A stretch of DNA of 33,685 nt from Cupriavidus sp. UYMMa02A (GCA_001725945.1 LRMT01000274.1:1-33685), one strand, 5' to 3'. Shown: positions 7,709-16,718, numbered from the stretch's first letter. Program-made: numbers and translations. Notes: a model not told the origin generated them from the sequence alone.

Positions 7709-9282
7709 ATGCACGTTCCACAATCCTGCTCACTGACGGCAAAGCCAGTGCGCCAGCGCAGGCTGCGGCCAACCGCGGCTGCCGCGGCGCTGGCCGCCTT
7801 GCTGGCGCCAGCGGCCTGGGCAGGAGAAGCCATCGATCTCGGCCACGACACCACGCTCGACTACAGCGTCACAGCGAGCTACGGCGCCGCCGTGCGCACC
7901 GGCAGCCAGAGCAATACGCTGCTCAGTCCCGCCAACATCAACGGCGACGACGGCAACCGCAACTTCAAGCGCGGCGACATGATCGCCAATCGCGTGTCGC
8001 TGCTGGGCGAAGCCCACGTCAAGCACGACAACTTCGGCGCGCTCGTGCGCGGCAGCGTGTTCTACGACTGGGCCTACAGCGGCACCAACTCGAACAATGC
8101 GCCGGGCACGGTCAACCACAGCGGCCCGTTCAACGAATTTACCGGTTCCGCGCAGGACTACCACGAGTCGCGTGCCCAGCTCCTGGATGCCTATGTCTAC
8201 GGCGCCGTGCCGATCGAAAGCACCCAGCTCAGCTTCAAGCTCGGCAACCAGGTAGTGGCATGGGGCGAGAGCCTGTTCTTCGCCAACATCGCCGGCGCGC
8301 AGGGGCCCGCGGATGCGACCAAGGCATTCGTGCCGGGCGCGAAGTCAAGGACATCCTGCTGCCCGTCCCGCAGGCCTCGGTGCAGTGGCAGGTCACGCCT
8401 GCATTCAGCCTGATGGGCTACTACCAGTTCACCTTCAAGCCCAACCAGATCTTCGCGCCGGGCAGCTACTTCAGCACCACGGACGTGGTCGGGCCGGGCG
8501 CCGAGTTCATCATCGGGCCGGGCTTCAGGATTCCGCGCGGCCCCGACATCTCGCCATCCGACTGGGGCCAGTGGGGCATCGGCGGGCGCTTCCGCGTGTT
8601 CGAGGACACCGAGATCGGCCTGTACCAGCTGCGCTATCACGACAAGAACCCCAGCGTCGTGACCTCGCTCTTCCCCACGCTGCAATACCAGCAGAAGTAT
8701 TTCGGTGGCATCAACCTGACCGGTGCCAGCTTCTCGACGCAGGTCGCCGGCGCCAATGTGGCGGGCGAGGTCAGCTACAAGGACGGCATACCGATGCTGG
8801 TGGATGTCGCCGGCTCGCCCACGGCGTCGCGCGGCAAGGCGTTGCAGGCACAGCTCTCGGCGATCTACTCGATCGGGCCGACCTTCCTTGCCAACTCGCA
8901 GTCGCTGCTCGGGGAAATCGCCTACCTGCACGTGATCGGCGTGGATTCGGTGATGGGCTTCGACAAGCTGTCGAACACGCGGAACTCGGCGGCATTCCAG
9001 GTTGGCTGGTCGCTCACCTACAACAACGTGTTCGATGGCTGGGACCTGACGGTGCCGCTCACGTATGCGCAGCAGTTCAGCGGCAACTCCGCGGTGGCGG
9101 GCGCCTTCGGCGCGCTGACCGGCTACGGCGACAAGCGCGCCAGCGTTGGGCTCACGCTCAAGTACCTGAACAACCTTGAGCTCAACCTGACCTACGCCGC
9201 GTTCATCGGCGGTGCGAGCATCGCCAACCGGCCGCTTGCCGACCGCGACTACGTGGCATTCAACGCCAAATATTCCTTCTGA
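7709..9282 (+). CDS. DUF1302 family outer-membrane protein (one missing base near 8340)
   Basis: About 525 residues. A signal peptide is clear (basic start, RLRPTAAAAALAALLAPAAW, then AGEAIDLGHDTTLDYSVTAS). The mature protein has the alternating pattern of an outer-membrane barrel, conserved DUF1302 stretches (GNQVVAWGESLFFANIAG, LLPVPQASVQWQVTPAFSLM, YYQFTFKPNQIFAPGSYF) and ends in Phe (FNAKYSF). ATG 7709 follows AAGGGGAGACAACC. One missing base near 8340 (VPGAEVKDILLPV when repaired). DUF1302 proteins often occur with DUF1329 partners in clusters for hydrophobic compounds and may help uptake; that role is not proven. First gene of the operon that continues with the pyruvate-forming enzymes. 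Confidence 0.85.
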
Positions 9283-9292
9283 CCTCCGCGCG

Positions 9293-9312
9293 CGCGGCGG
9301 CATGCCGCCGCG
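9293..9312. other. 20-base perfect palindrome inside the operon
   Basis: A self-complementary run centred on CATG at 9301-9304, between the DUF1302 stop (9282) and the hydratase start (9340). As RNA it forms a GC-only stem of about 8 bp with a CAUG loop. No T tract follows. It may tune the amounts of porin-like and enzyme messages through RNA end protection or partial termination. Confidence 0.5.
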
Positions 9313-9339
9313 GCAGCGTCGACCGATTTTTCTTCCGCC

Positions 9340-10121
9340 ATGACCGCCGACCTGATCGTCTCGCTCAGCCACGAACTTCACCACGCGCTTGTCACGCGCT
9401 CGCCGGTGCCGCCCCTGAGCGGCCGCGGGCTGGGCCTGGCCATCAGCGACGCCTACCGCATCCAGCAGGGCTTCATCGCGCACCGGCTCGCGGCCGGCGA
9501 CCGCATTACGGGCAAGAAGATCGGCGTGACCAGCCAGGCCGTGCAGCAGATGCTCGATGTCCACCAGCCGGATTTCGGCATCCTGCTGCAGAGCATGCAC
9601 TACGCCGCCGGCCAGCCCATACCCGCCAGCACGCTGATCCAGCCGCGCGCCGAAGGCGAGATCGCCTTCTTCCTGCGGCGCGACCTGCGCGGACCTGGCA
9701 TCACGCGCGACGATGTGCTCGACGCGACCGAGGCGGTAGCGGCCTGCTTCGAGATCGTCGATTCACGCATCCGGGACTGGCGCATCCGCATCGAGGACAC
9801 CGTTGCCGACAATGCTTCGTGCGGCGTCTACGTGCTCGGCGACGAGCGCGTCAGCCGCACGCACTGGACCTGGCGGCCTGCGCCATGACGCTCGAAAAGA
9901 ACGGCGAGTGCGTAGCCGCCGGGCTCGGCAGTGCCGCGCTGGGCCATCCCGCCGATGCGGTGGCGTGGCTGGCCAATACGCTGGGCACCTTCGGCATTCC
10001 GCTGCTGGCGGGCGAGACCATTCTGTCAGGCTCGCTGGCGGCGCTGATCCCGGTGCAGGCCGGCGACAGGCTGGCCATGCACATCACCGGCATCGGCAGT
10101 TGCACCGCCGAGTTTTGCTGA
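9340..10121 (+). CDS. 2-oxopent-4-enoate (2-hydroxypenta-2,4-dienoate) hydratase (one missing base near 9855)
   Basis: About 260 residues. Adds water to the dienoate released by the C-C hydrolase, giving a 4-hydroxy-2-oxo acid for the aldolase. Family marks: ISDAYRIQQGFIAHRL, GKKIGVTSQAVQQMLDVHQP, DFGIL, the metal-site region RAEGEIAFFLRRDLRGPGIT, and CFEIVDSRIRDWRIRIEDTV. The frame breaks at a CC at 9855-9856; one more C gives GDERVSPHALDLAACAMTLE and the tail to TGA 10121. It corresponds to MhpD/TesE/HsaE-type enzymes. 42 bases before the dehydrogenase, same operon. Confidence 0.9.
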
Positions 10122-10163
10122 CACGAGACATATCGAGACACAACCAGACACCTGCGAGACACC

Positions 10164-11075
10164 ATGAAGAAGATCAGATGCGCCCTGATCGGTCCCGGCA
10201 ACATCGGCACCGACCTGCTCTACAAGCTGCGCCGCAGCGAAATCCTGGAACCGGTCTGGATGGTCGGCGTCGAGCCAGCGTCCGAAGGCCTGGCACGCGC
10301 ACGCGAACTGGGCCTGAAGACCACCAGCGACGGCATTGACGGGCTGCTGCCACATCTTGAAGCCGACGATATCCGCATCGCCTTCGATGCGACGTCGGCC
10401 TACGTGCACGCCGAACACTCGGACAAGCTCACCGCGCGGGGCGTGCGCGTGATCGACCTGACGCCGGCGGCAATCGGGCCGTTCTGCGTGCCGCCGGTCA
10501 ACCTCGAAGCGCACATCGGCAGCAACGAGATGAACGTCAATATGGTGACCTGCGGCGGCCAGGCGACGATCCCGATGGTGTACGCGGTATCGCGCGTACA
10601 GCCGGTAGCCTACGGGGAGATCGTGGCCACGGTGTCGTCGCGCTCGGTCGGTCCCGGCACGCGGCGCAATATTGACGAATTCACCCGCACCACCGCCGGC
10701 GCCATCGAAGCGGTTGGCGGCGCGCGCGAGGGCAAGGCCATCATCGTCATCAACCCGGCCGAGCCCCCGCTGATCATGCGCGACACCATCCACTGCCTGA
10801 CCGACGACGAACCGGATGTGGCGGCCATTACCGCCTCCGTGCACGAGATGATCGCCGAAGTGCGCAAGTACGTGCCCGGCTATACGCTCAAGAACGGGCC
10901 GGTGTTCGACGGCAAGCGGGTATCGATCTTCCTGGAGGTGGAAGGCCTGGGCGACTACCTGCCCAAGTACGCGGGCAACCTCGACATCATGACTGCCTCT
11001 GCCGCCCGCACCGCGGAGTGCATCGCCGCCGCCATGCGCGCAAGCGCCGGCGCCACCCCCACCGCCTTCGCCTGA
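10164..11075 (+). CDS. Acetaldehyde/propionaldehyde dehydrogenase (acylating)
   Basis: 303 residues, intact. Converts the aldehyde released by the aldolase to acyl-CoA with NAD+ and CoA. The NAD-binding loop is LIGPGNIGTDLLYKL (8-22); the catalytic Cys130 lies in NMVTCGGQATIP; SSRSVGPGTRRNIDEFT is the family's conserved stretch. Forms a channelling complex with the aldolase in known pathways (DmpFG, BphJI; HsaF-HsaG in mycobacteria). It starts 42 bases after the hydratase and ends 10 bases before the aldolase. In steroid pathways the aldehyde can be propionaldehyde; chain length cannot be told from the sequence. Confidence 0.95.
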   Translation: MKKIRCALIGPGNIGTDLLYKLRRSEILEPVWMVGVEPASEGLARARELGLKTTSDGIDGLLPHLEADDIRIAFDATSAYVHAEHSDKLTARGVRVIDLTPAAIGPFCVPPVNLEAHIGSNEMNVNMVTCGGQATIPMVYAVSRVQPVAYGEIVATVSSRSVGPGTRRNIDEFTRTTAGAIEAVGGAREGKAIIVINPAEPPLIMRDTIHCLTDDEPDVAAITASVHEMIAEVRKYVPGYTLKNGPVFDGKRVSIFLEVEGLGDYLPKYAGNLDIMTASAARTAECIAAAMRASAGATPTAFA

Positions 11076-11085
11076 GGAGCCAGCC

Positions 11086-12111
11086 ATGGGCCAACGTATC
11101 ACCCTGCACGACATGACCCTGCGCGACGGCATGCACCCGAAGCGCCACCAGATCTCGCTGGAGCAGATGAAGCGCATCGCGCGCGGCCTGGATGCCGCGG
11201 GCGTGCCGCTGATCGAAGTCACTCACGGCGACGGCCTGGGCGGCGCCTCGGTCAACTACGGCTTTCCCGCGCACAGCGATGAAGACTACCTGCGCGCGGT
11301 GCTGGGCGAACTGAAGCAGGCGCGTGTCTCCGCCCTGCTGCTGCCCGGCATTGGCACCGTCGACCACCTGCGCATGGCGCACGATCTCGGCGTGCATACC
11401 ATCCGCGTGGCCACGCACTGCACCGAGGCCGATGTCTCCGAGCAACATATCGGCATGGCGCGCAAGCTCGGCATGGACACGGTCGGCTTCCTGATGATGG
11501 CGCACATGGCGCCGGTGCAAATGCTGGTGCAGCAGGCGCTGCTGATGGAAAGCTATGGCGCCAACTGCCTGTACATCACGGATTCCGCCGGGCACATGCT
11601 GCCGCACGATGTCACCGAGAAGCTGAGCGCGGTGCGCCAGGCGCTGCGTCCGGAAACGGAACTCGGCTTCCATGGCCACCACAACCTGGCCATGGGCGTG
11701 GCCAACTCGCTGGCCGCCATTGCCTGCGGCGCCACGCGCATCGACGCGGCCGCCGCGGGCCTGGGTGCCGGTGCCGGCAACACGCCGATGGAGGTGCTGG
11801 TGGCGGTCTGCGAGCGCATGGGCATCGAGACCGGCGTGGATGTGTTCGGCATCGCCGACGTTGCGGAAGACCTGGTCGTGCCGATCATGGACCACCCGAT
11901 CCGCCTCGACCGCGATGCGCTCACGCTGGGTTATGCCGGCGTCTACTCGTCGTTCCTGCTGTTTGCCAAGCGCGCCGAAGCCAAGTACCGGATCCCGGCG
12001 CGCGAGATCCTGGTCGAACTGGGCCGCCAGCGGCTCGTGGGCGGGCAGGAGGACATGATCGAGGACACCGCCATCACGCTGGCGCGCGAGCGCGGGCTGC
12101 TGGCGAACTGA
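11086..12111 (+). CDS. 4-hydroxy-2-oxovalerate aldolase
   Basis: 341 residues, intact. Splits 4-hydroxy-2-oxo acids into pyruvate and an aldehyde, needing a divalent metal. Catalytic residues stand in HDMTLRDGMH (Arg13-Asp14, His17) and the metal-binding His-x-His in GFHGHHNLAMGVANS. The C-terminal part ALTLGYAGVYSSFLLFAKRA is the dehydrogenase-interaction domain of the family. SD GAGGAGCC before ATG 11086. Last gene of the operon. Equivalent to MhpE/BphI/TesF enzymes. Confidence 0.95.
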   Translation: MGQRITLHDMTLRDGMHPKRHQISLEQMKRIARGLDAAGVPLIEVTHGDGLGGASVNYGFPAHSDEDYLRAVLGELKQARVSALLLPGIGTVDHLRMAHDLGVHTIRVATHCTEADVSEQHIGMARKLGMDTVGFLMMAHMAPVQMLVQQALLMESYGANCLYITDSAGHMLPHDVTEKLSAVRQALRPETELGFHGHHNLAMGVANSLAAIACGATRIDAAAAGLGAGAGNTPMEVLVAVCERMGIETGVDVFGIADVAEDLVVPIMDHPIRLDRDALTLGYAGVYSSFLLFAKRAEAKYRIPAREILVELGRQRLVGGQEDMIEDTAITLARERGLLAN

Positions 12112-12125
12112 CCGAACTCACTGAA

Positions 12126-13024
12126 CTAACCGAACACCTCCGCGTAAAGCTGGCTGACCCAGTCGACAAAAACCCGCACACGCGGAGAAAGCTGCCGGTG
12201 ATACGGGTAGAGCACCGACACCGGCAGGTCCGGGCACGGCCAGTCGGCCAGCACCTGCACCAGCCGGCCTGAATCGAGATACGGCTGCACGCGGAAGCGC
12301 GGCACCTGGATCAGGCCGCAGCCGGACAAGGCGCAGACGGTGTAGCTCTCGGCATCGTTGACCGATACCTCGCTGGCCAGCTTGTACTCCGCGACGGCGC
12401 CGTCCACCATCAGCGTGAGCGGGTAACGTACGTCGTGGCTGGCCGAGAAGAAGCCCACCGCGTGGTGCCCGGCAAGCTCGTCCGGGTGGCGCGGCGTGCC
12501 GAGGCGCGCCAGGTAGTCCGGGCTGGCGCAGATCACTTCCGGCATCAGGGCCAGGCGCTTCACCACCAGGGAAGAATCGCGCGGCTGCCCCGCGCGGACC
12601 ACGCAGTCGATGCCTTCGCGCACCAGGTCCACCAGCCGGTCCCCGGTACTGATCACGAGCTCGACCTGCGGATAGCGCTGCCGAAACTGCGCAATGCGCG
12701 GCAGGATGATCTCGCGCGCATGCACGCCGTGCAGGTCCAGCCGCAGCGTGCCGCGCGGATTGGCCGTCGATGTGCTCAGCGCGGCTTCGGCATCTTCGAG
12801 TTCGGTCAGGATGCGGCGGCATCACTCGTAGAACGCCTGGCCGTCAGCCGTCGGCCGCACCTGGCGCGTGGTGCGCTCCAGCAGCCGCGCGCCTAATGAG
12901 GCCTCCATTTCCTTGATCGCATGCGTGGCCGTCGCCCGCGGGATATCCAGTGCGCCGGCGCGCGCGTGAAGCTGCCCAGTTCGACGATGCGGGTGAACAG
13001 GCGCAGAGTGTCGAGTCGGTCCAT
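12126..13024 (-). pseudogene. LysR-type regulator broken by an in-frame TGA and one missing base
   Basis: About 300 residues if repaired. The N-terminal winged helix reads MDRLDTLRLFTRIVELGSFT, then after one added base near 12960 AGALDIPRATATHAIKEMEA, SLGARLLERTTRQVRPTADG. After FYE an in-frame TGA (12824-12822) precedes CRRILTELEDAEAALS, and the same frame continues with the ligand-binding domain (VVKRLALMPEVICASPDYLA; CGLIQVPRFRVQPYLDSGRL) to a TAG at 12126. The missing base fits the error pattern of the window; the TGA does not and may be a true nonsense change (TGG or CGx expected). Divergent from the SDR at 13189, its likely target. If the TGA is an error, this is a normal LysR gene. 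Confidence 0.75.
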
Positions 13025-13079
13025 GGAGAGTATCAATCAGCACAAATGATCGCGATGGCGCTGCATTGTTGGCCTTGAT

Positions 13080-13100
13080 TGAAAAATCATTTCGATTTCA
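13080..13100. promoter_or_regulatory. LysR-type operator TGAAA-N11-TTTCA
   Basis: A perfect 5+5 inverted repeat with an 11-base spacer, matching the T-N11-A layout of LysR binding sites. It lies 56 bases upstream of the LysR start (13024) and 89 bases upstream of the SDR start (13189), in the AT-richest part of the divergent region. The LysR at 12126 is the expected binder. Confidence 0.5.
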
Positions 13101-13152
13101 TGGCATTTATCCAACCAGCGTCAACGCCCATGATAGCGCCATCGAAACCGCG

Positions 13153-13168
13153 CCGGGGCATGCCCCGG
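13153..13168. other. 16-base palindrome in the SDR leader
   Basis: CCGGGGCATGCCCCGG lies 21 bases before the SDR start codon. It could form a 6-bp stem with a 4-nt loop in the mRNA or be a protein site. Nothing else ties it to a function. Confidence 0.35.
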
Positions 13169-13188
13169 GGCCCCAACGGAGAGCCATC

Positions 13189-13940
13189 ATGGATGCAATC
13201 ATTTCCACCACGCCCGCAAGGCGGCCATCGTCACCGGCGCGTCGCGCGGCATCGGGCGCGCCATTGCGCTGCGCCTGGCCGCCGACGGCTTTGACGTGGC
13301 GGTCGGCTACGCGGGCAATACCGCGCAGGCGGAGGCTACCGTCGCAGCTATTCGCGATGCCGGCAGCAATGCCATCGCCGTAAGGGCCGACGTGGCCCGG
13401 CCTGAAGACGTGGCGCGCATGTTCGACGCCGCGCTGGCCGCCTTCGGCCGCGTCGACGTCGTGGTCAACAGCGCCGGTGTCATGCCCATGGCGAACATCT
13501 CGGCAGAAAACCTGGAAGTGTTCGACCGCACGATCGCCACCAACCTGCGCGGCGCGTTCCTGGTGCTGTCGCACGCGGCAAGCCGGCTCGGTGCGGGCGG
13601 GCGCATCATTGCGCTGTCGACCAGCGTGATTGCGCGATCATTTCCGGGCTACGGACCGTATATCGCTTCCAAGGCCGGCGTGGAGGGATTGGTGCGCGTG
13701 CTGGCCAACGAGTTGCGCGGGCGCGATATCACGGTGAATGCCGTGGCGCCCGGGCCGGTGGCGACTGAACTGTTCCTGGAAGGCAAGAGCCCGGCACAGA
13801 TCGAGCAGATGGCGAAGCTGCCGCCGCTGGAGCGGCTTGCCACGCCGGACGATATCGCCGCTGTAGTGTCGTTCCTGGCGGGGCCCGATGCGGGATGGGT
13901 CAATGCGCAGGTGTTGCGGGCGAATGGCGGGTTCGCCTGA
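13189..13940 (+). CDS. Short-chain dehydrogenase/reductase (one missing base near 13217)
   Basis: About 250 residues. MDAIISTTP, then after one added base KAAIVTGASRGIGRAIALRL (TGASRGIG cofactor loop), NSAG in place of NNAG, GRIIALSTSVIARSFPGYGP with the active Ser, and YIASK. The end INAQ-type tail reads GWVNAQVLRANGGFA. This set is common in SDRs annotated as 3-oxoacyl-ACP-reductase-like, whose substrates vary. ATG 13189 after ACGGAGAGCC. It is divergent from the LysR gene at 12126, which likely controls it, and stands alone before a terminator hairpin. Confidence 0.8.
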
Positions 13941-13941
13941 T

Positions 13942-13982
13942 CGGCGAGGAAGCGGCGGCCCCGCTTCCGTGCTTCCTCGCCG
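13942..13982. terminator. Hairpin terminator after the SDR
   Basis: CGGCGAGGAAGC (13942-13953) pairs with GCTTCCTCGCCG (13971-13982), a 12-bp stem with a 17-nt loop. It starts two bases after the SDR stop and also follows the end of the minus-strand porin remnant, so it can serve both strands. No long T tract. Confidence 0.6.
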
Positions 13983-13999
13983 GCGAAAACTGTCGGGCG

Positions 14000-14201
14000 T
14001 CAGAGAATATGCTTGATGCCCAGCATCGCGCCAAGCTGCGACGATCCCGGAGGCGGTGCCGCCGCGCCGTCGACCGCCACCGCCGACTGGCCACTGTTGT
14101 CGACCAACCCCACCGTGCCGTAGACCGTGGTGCGCTTCGAGAATGCGTAGGTGCCCCGCAGTGCGTAGAGCATGGCCTTGTTGCTGCTGTGGCGCGCGAC
14201 G
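14000..14201 (-). pseudogene. C-terminal remnant of a Gram-negative porin
   Basis: On the minus strand the frame reads SSNKAMLYALRGTYAFSKRT, then TVYGTVGLVDNSG and ends GAMLGIKHIL before TGA at 14000. The Y-x-LSKRT-type strand and a short final strand ending GIKHI(L) are hallmarks of betaproteobacterial OmpC-like porins, where the last residues are usually GIRHxF. Only about 65 of some 350 residues remain. The coding sequence stops near 14201, where a plus-strand LysR fragment begins. The final Leu instead of Phe may be decay. Confidence 0.7.
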
Positions 14202-14204
14202 GCA

Positions 14205-14643
14205 CCGGGTATCGAAGCGGAAATCCTGCACCGCGAGCCGCTGTGCGTCGTCTGCGGCGTGCATCACCCTCTGGCATCGCGCAAAGCGAGCACGCTGCAG
14301 GTGCTGAGCGACTTTCCCTGGATCCTGCCGACGCGCGATTCATCGCTGCGCCAGACCGCCGAGCACATGTTCTACGATGCGGGCCTGCCGCTGCCCGCGA
14401 ACGTGGTGGAGTCGCTGTCGGTCATGACCAACGTCGCGCTGATGTTCGACCAGAAGACCGTCGGGCTGATGCCGCGTCGGCGCGCGGCAGTTCGTCGACA
14501 CCGGCAGTCTCGCCATCATCGCGCTGGAGAATGCGCCGTCATTCGGCGATGTCGGCTTCTTCGCCGTACCGGGCACGCTGGCCGTGCGCGCAGTCGAACT
14601 GTTCAAGGACTGCCTACGGGCGGCGGCGCGGGAAATCGGCTAG
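14205..14643 (+). pseudogene. C-terminal remnant of a LysR-type regulator
   Basis: The frame reads GIEAEILHREPLCVVCGVHH, PLASRKASTLQVLSDFPWIL, LPANVVESLSVMTNVALMFD and QKTVGLMP, then shifts near 14478 to RQFVDTGSLAIIALENAPSF, GDVGFFAVPGTLAVRAVELF and stops at TAG 14643. This is the second half of a LysR effector domain; the DNA-binding half is absent. The internal shift needs one base less or two more, unlike the one-missing-base pattern elsewhere, so it may be genuine decay. It abuts the porin remnant head to head. Confidence 0.7.
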
Positions 14644-14662
14644 CCACCTCAACAGCCCACGC

Positions 14663-14983
14663 TTACTCACATCGCTGTTTCGACAGCGACTCCCGCGTAT
14701 AGCCATGCCGCACGCGAAGCTGGTGCTCGACAGCGTCGGCCTGGTCCAGGCAGGCAAACATCAGGTCATCCTTGACGCGCTGTGGCACGCCCTTGATCCG
14801 CGGCGCCTCGTAGGAGATGCGCCGCGCGCGGCAGCGCAGGAACAGCAGGGTCTCGGGGGTGGCGGCCGCGAGTTGCTCCTGGTCGATGCGTTTGCATTCG
14901 ACCAGGTCCTGCGCCCATGACGGCTCGATTGCCACGAGCAGCATCAGGCACAGGCATTGGCGCAAGGAACGGGACATTGACAT
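14663..14983 (-). CDS. Small secreted hypothetical protein
   Basis: 106 residues. The N-terminus MSMSRSLRQCLCLMLLVAIE followed by PSWAQ is a signal peptide with a likely cut after WAQ. The mature part is about 80 residues, charged, with three Cys (VECKR, LRCRAR, FACLDQ) plus a C-terminal one (SKQRCE), so one or two disulphides are possible in the periplasm. I do not recognise a family. Start 14983 or the ATG two codons in. It converges on the LysR remnant with only 19 bases between stops. Confidence 0.6.
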   Translation of the reverse strand: MSMSRSLRQCLCLMLLVAIEPSWAQDLVECKRIDQEQLAAATPETLLFLRCRARRISYEAPRIKGVPQRVKDDLMFACLDQADAVEHQLRVRHGYTRESLSKQRCE

Positions 14984-15376
14984 GGGAGTAGGGGACGCTC
15001 AGGCACTCATCATTGTCCACCGGCACGCGCGTTCAAGCCTGCAGCGCCCCCATCGTGGGGTACGCTGGCAAGACAGAGTTTCCAGCAAGCAGGACAATCG
15101 GCCGCAAACCGCGCCGCCACGTCGCGCATGCTGCAGCGCAACAGGCCGAAGCAACTCGCCGGGGTGGGCAGCAGTCCGCGTTCGCGGTAGGCTGTAGAGC
15201 ACCCAACGCGCCGCAGTGTGCGCGGATTCTCGCCAGTCAGTACGGGCCAGATGCCCGCCCTCCTCCAAGCCGCCCTGCCCCACCCCGGAACCCGGCGGCG
15301 TTCCAACCGGCGCGAGCGCCCTGCGGCAATGCTGACCCAGCCCTGCCGGGCATCGCCCCTGACTGCAAAGACAACA
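14984..15376. other. Intergenic region without a supported gene
   Basis: A 393-base divergent gap between the small secreted protein (minus) and the MFS transporter (plus). Open frames cross it on both strands, but none shows a signal peptide, a known motif or a good ribosome site, and GC-rich DNA stays open by chance. I see no clear promoter hexamers. Confidence 0.5.
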
Positions 15377-16688
15377 ATGACCGATCTCACAGCCAACTCC
15401 AACCAGGCCGCCGCGCCGTCGAGCGAAGAGGTGCGCAAGCGCGTCTTCGCCATCGTTGCCGCCTCTTCAGGCAACCTCGTCGAATGGTTCGACTTCTATG
15501 TCTACGCGTTCTGCGCCATCTACTTCGCGCCCTCGTTCTTTCCGAAAGCCGATCCCACGGCGCAGCTGCTGAACACCGCCGGCGTATTCGCCGCGGGCTT
15601 CCTCATGCGGCCGATCGGCGGCTGGCTGTTCGGCACCATTGCCGACCGCCACGGCCGCAAGAACTCCTTGCTGATCTCGGTGCTGCTGATGTGCTTTGGC
15701 TCGCTGCTGATCGCCTGCCTGCCGACCTACGCCAGCATCGGCAACTGGGCGCCGGCATTGCTGTTGCTGGCGCGCTGATCCAGGGCCTGTCCGTCGGCGG
15801 GGAGTACGGGACTACCGCGACCTACATGAGCGAGGTGGCGCTGCGCGGACGACGCGGCTTCTTCTCGTCGTTCCAGTACGTCACGCTGATCGGCGGCCAG
15901 TTGCTGGCCGTCCTGGTCGTGGTGATCCTGCAGCAGCTTCTCGATGAATCGGAGCTCAAGGCCTGGGGCTGGCGCATTCCGTTCGTGGTCGGCGCCGTCA
16001 CCGCCGTCGTGGCGCTGTTCCTGCGCCGCACGCTGCACGAGACTTCGTCCGCGGCCACGCGCGGCAGCAAGGAAGCCGGCAGCGTGGCGGAGATCTTCCG
16101 CCACCACAAGGCCGCGTTCTTCACCGTGCTCGGCTACACCGCGGGCGGCTCGCTGATCTTCTACACCTTCACCACGTACATGCAGAAGTACCTGGTCAAT
16201 ACCGCTGGCATGTCGATCAAGACGGCCAGCTACGTGATGACCGGATGCCTGTTCCTGTACATGTGCATGCAGCCGGTGTTCGGCGCGTTGTCAGACCGCA
16301 TCGGCCGGCGCAACAACATGCTGCTGTTCGGCGCGCTGGGTGCGCTCGCCACGGTGCCGATCCTGACCGCACTGCGCACGGTAAGCAGCCCCGAACTGGC
16401 GTTCGTGCTGATTGCCGTGGCCCTGGCCATCGTCAGCTTCTATACGTCGATCAGTGGCATCGTGAAGGCAGAGATGTTCCCCGCCGAAGTGCGCGCACTG
16501 GCGTCGGGCTGGCCTACGCGATCGCCAACGCGATCTTCGGCGGCACGGCCGAATATGTGGCGCTGGGCCTGAAGACCGTGGGCCATGAAACCGCGTTCTA
16601 CTGGTATGTCACCGCGATGATGGTGATCGCCTTCCTGGTCAGCCTGCGCCTGCCGCGCCAGGCCAAGTACCTGCATCACGAGCACTGA
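15377..16688 (+). CDS. MFS transporter, metabolite:H+ symporter (MHS/KgtP-like) type (two missing bases)
   Basis: About 438 residues and 12 membrane segments. The MHS marks are present: ASSGNLVEWFDFYVYAFCAI in helix 1, RPIGGWLFGTIADRHGRKNS in the 2-3 loop, and RLIQGLSVGGEYGTTATYMS in helix 4. Proteins with this set import organic acids such as 2-oxoglutarate, citrate, proline or aromatic acids with protons. One base is missing near 15775 (an apparent TGA; adding C gives LLLARLIQGLSVGGEYG) and one near 16508 (adding G gives VRALGVGLAYAIANAIFGGT). The tail is RQAKYLHHEH. It precedes a LysR gene on the same strand that may control it. Confidence 0.85.
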
Positions 16689-16695
16689 GCGCCAT

Positions 16696-16718
16696 GCCGG
16701 CGGACGGGTGCCGCCGGC
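16696..16718. terminator. Hairpin after the MFS gene
   Basis: GCCGGCGG, a 7-nt loop, CCGCCGGC: a perfect 8-bp GC stem 7 bases after the MFS stop. No T tract, so termination may be partial. Confidence 0.5.

Noticed and set aside
8197..9600. 467-codon minus-strand open frame opposite DUF1302 and the hydratase
   Set aside because: Shadow frame: its composition mirrors the plus-strand codons, and it crosses a promoter-less operon junction.
12822..12824. TGA in the LysR gene read as selenocysteine
   Set aside because: No SECIS-like stem-loop was evident downstream, LysR proteins are not known selenoproteins, and the position needs no Cys.
15010..15474. Minus-strand open frame of 154 codons before the MFS gene
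   Set aside because: No motif, no signal peptide, no good ribosome site, and it overlaps the start of the well-supported MFS gene.
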